A stretch of 20,695 nt of DNA from a virus: the IMG/VR virus record IMGVR_UViG_3300033273_000436, positions 1 to 20,695 of that record; one strand, given 5' to 3'. The notes beneath the pieces are model-generated. The model saw only the letters and a list, made by a program, of their open reading frames with translations, ran no database searches and was not told where the DNA came from. Shown in pieces: positions 19,827 to 20,695 of this stretch (positions are counted from its first letter, which is position 1; the number at the start of each line of letters is the position of its first letter). A program made the translations under genes and the position numbers.

Positions 19827-20620
19827 TGGATATCCCTATTATTACTTCTCCCAATATTGATATTGGGGAGATTGAAATACCCAATACTCTTAATACTACT
19901 TCACCCGCAATCCCTGCAGCACCACCAGTTGTGGTGAATATTGGTGTGCCTGTTGTTGATATTCCTGGATGTGTAGAGGCACACGAGAGTAACAGCAAAT
20001 CTAAAACTGTCGGAAGTGATGACGACAGAGGACTGGTTACGTATTGTGATTCTGGGGTTCCTAGTTTTAATCCTATTCAGTTTGAACCTGAGCAGATAGT
20101 CCCCACCTATCCTGCTGGTGTTGATACTAGACCAAAGGAAGAACCCAAACCGCCAGGGCAGGTAGAACTACCACCAGCAGCAACACCTGCCACTGCTAAG
20201 ATAGATTGTCCTACACCAGCACAGCAGGCAAAGGAACCTGTAGGAACATACATCGAAGGTTTCAGGAAGAAGGTTACTGAATACAAACTTATAGGGAAGG
20301 AGTGTATTCAGATTACAGAGAAAGTCCCACTACCAGAACAAATCATCGCTGGTGCTCCCAGTGCTGGTGTCGTGATGACAACCGCAAGTATTGCTGTCGT
20401 TGCTACAACTTCAGCACTATTAGCAAAACCGCTGGCAGACATACTATTGAAAGTAGTCAGACCAACAGTCAAGAAGGTGATGAAGAAGATTGCTGCAATC
20501 AGAAAGAAACCTATTCCCGTCCAGAGCGTAGGTGACCGCCGAGCAGAGCAGCGTCAGATGAACCATGCTGTTCGTGAGTTGCGTTCTGTTTTCCCGAGGA
20601 GGAAGAAACGGAAGGGATAG
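19826..20620 (+). CDS. Proline-rich membrane protein with very basic C-terminus
   Basis: A 264-residue protein with three parts. Residues 1-135 are Pro/Ile/Val-rich and low in complexity (for example NTLNTTSPAIPAAPPVVVNI; PPGQVELPPAATPATA) with Cys49, Cys74 and Cys128. Residues about 173-200 are a hydrophobic helix (GVVMTTASIAVVATTSALLA). Residues 208-264 are strongly basic and probably helical, ending RRKKRKG. This suggests a membrane protein with a nucleic-acid-binding or membrane-surface tail. The ATG at 19826 overlaps the previous stop. No family recognised. Confidence 0.7.
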   Translation: MDIPIITSPNIDIGEIEIPNTLNTTSPAIPAAPPVVVNIGVPVVDIPGCVEAHESNSKSKTVGSDDDRGLVTYCDSGVPSFNPIQFEPEQIVPTYPAGVDTRPKEEPKPPGQVELPPAATPATAKIDCPTPAQQAKEPVGTYIEGFRKKVTEYKLIGKECIQITEKVPLPEQIIAGAPSAGVVMTTASIAVVATTSALLAKPLADILLKVVRPTVKKVMKKIAAIRKKPIPVQSVGDRRAEQRQMNHAVRELRSVFPRRKKRKG

Positions 20621-20695
20621 CATGGACGTGTGGATGTGTATGTCCTGGAGGATTATTCACAACAACATCAGCACACACTTTATAATAAGGAGAGC
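20621..20695 (+). promoter_or_regulatory. Leader with TATAATAAG box and Shine-Dalgarno at window end
   Basis: No confident gene. TATAATAAG at 20681-20689 repeats the box in front of cobS. AAGGAGAG at 20687-20694 is a good ribosome binding site for a gene starting just outside the window; by synteny this could be DNA polymerase gp43. If TATAAT is a -10, its start would fall after the Shine-Dalgarno, so both cannot serve the same gene. A short ORF from ATG 20622, with GGAAGGG at 20610-20616 in front, is open to the edge but cannot be judged. Confidence 0.4.

Overview
This window is part of a T4-like myovirus genome that infects cyanobacteria (marine Synechococcus/Prochlorococcus type). Evidence for this is the T4 core set (major capsid gp23, gp3, UvsY, UvsW, gp55, gp47, gp46, gp45, gp44, gp62, RegA) in cyanophage-like order, mixed with genes typical of cyanophages: a CobS-like AAA+ ATPase, a CobT-like VWA protein, SpeD, a small glutaredoxin-like protein and a protein resembling the cyanobacterial DUF3110 family. 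The base composition is fairly balanced, which suits a Synechococcus phage better than an AT-rich Prochlorococcus phage, but that is inference. All genes lie on the + strand, mostly joined by ATGA, TAATG or TGATG overlaps. I see no tRNA, IS element or CRISPR array.

Layout. (1) 1-1192: major capsid gene gp23, cut off at its 5' end, followed by a strong intrinsic terminator. (2) 1271-2229: five very small overlapping genes of unknown function, two with a membrane helix. (3) 2198-5103: gp3 (tail completion), uvsY, uvsW and a conserved small gene. (4) 5104-5215: non-coding, with a near-consensus sigma70 promoter. (5) 5216-9519: late sigma factor gp55, three small unknown genes, then the recombination nuclease gp47/gp46 with a DUF3110-like gene between its subunits. 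(6) 9519-10176: glutaredoxin-like gene, a small membrane protein, a doubtful basic ORF and a hairpin. (7) 10173-14355: CobT-like metalloprotease/VWA protein, a conserved phage protein, SpeD, a small tandem repeat with a TATAAT box, and CobS-like AAA+ ATPase. (8) 14386-18586: DUF3310-like protein, sliding clamp gp45, clamp loader gp44, then a 2OG-Fe(II) oxygenase and a Dam-type methylase, then clamp loader subunit gp62 and the translational repressor RegA. (9) 18582-20620: a perfect T4-type late promoter (TATAAATA) overlapping the regA stop codon, followed by four genes with predicted membrane segments. A TATAATAAG box and a Shine-Dalgarno stretch end the window; by synteny the DNA polymerase gene gp43 would be expected nearby.

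How the genes work together. UvsY, UvsW and gp46/47 are the T4-type recombination-dependent replication machinery. gp45/44/62 form the clamp and clamp loader, which in T4 also connects replication to late transcription with gp55. RegA tunes translation of these genes. SpeD, the glutaredoxin-like protein and the DUF3110-like protein are host-type auxiliary genes. CobS and CobT look like a MoxR-type AAA+ ATPase plus its VWA partner, here carrying an HExxH metalloprotease motif. The most unusual parts are this AAA+/VWA-protease pair and the late-promoter-driven membrane-protein block sitting inside the replication cassette.
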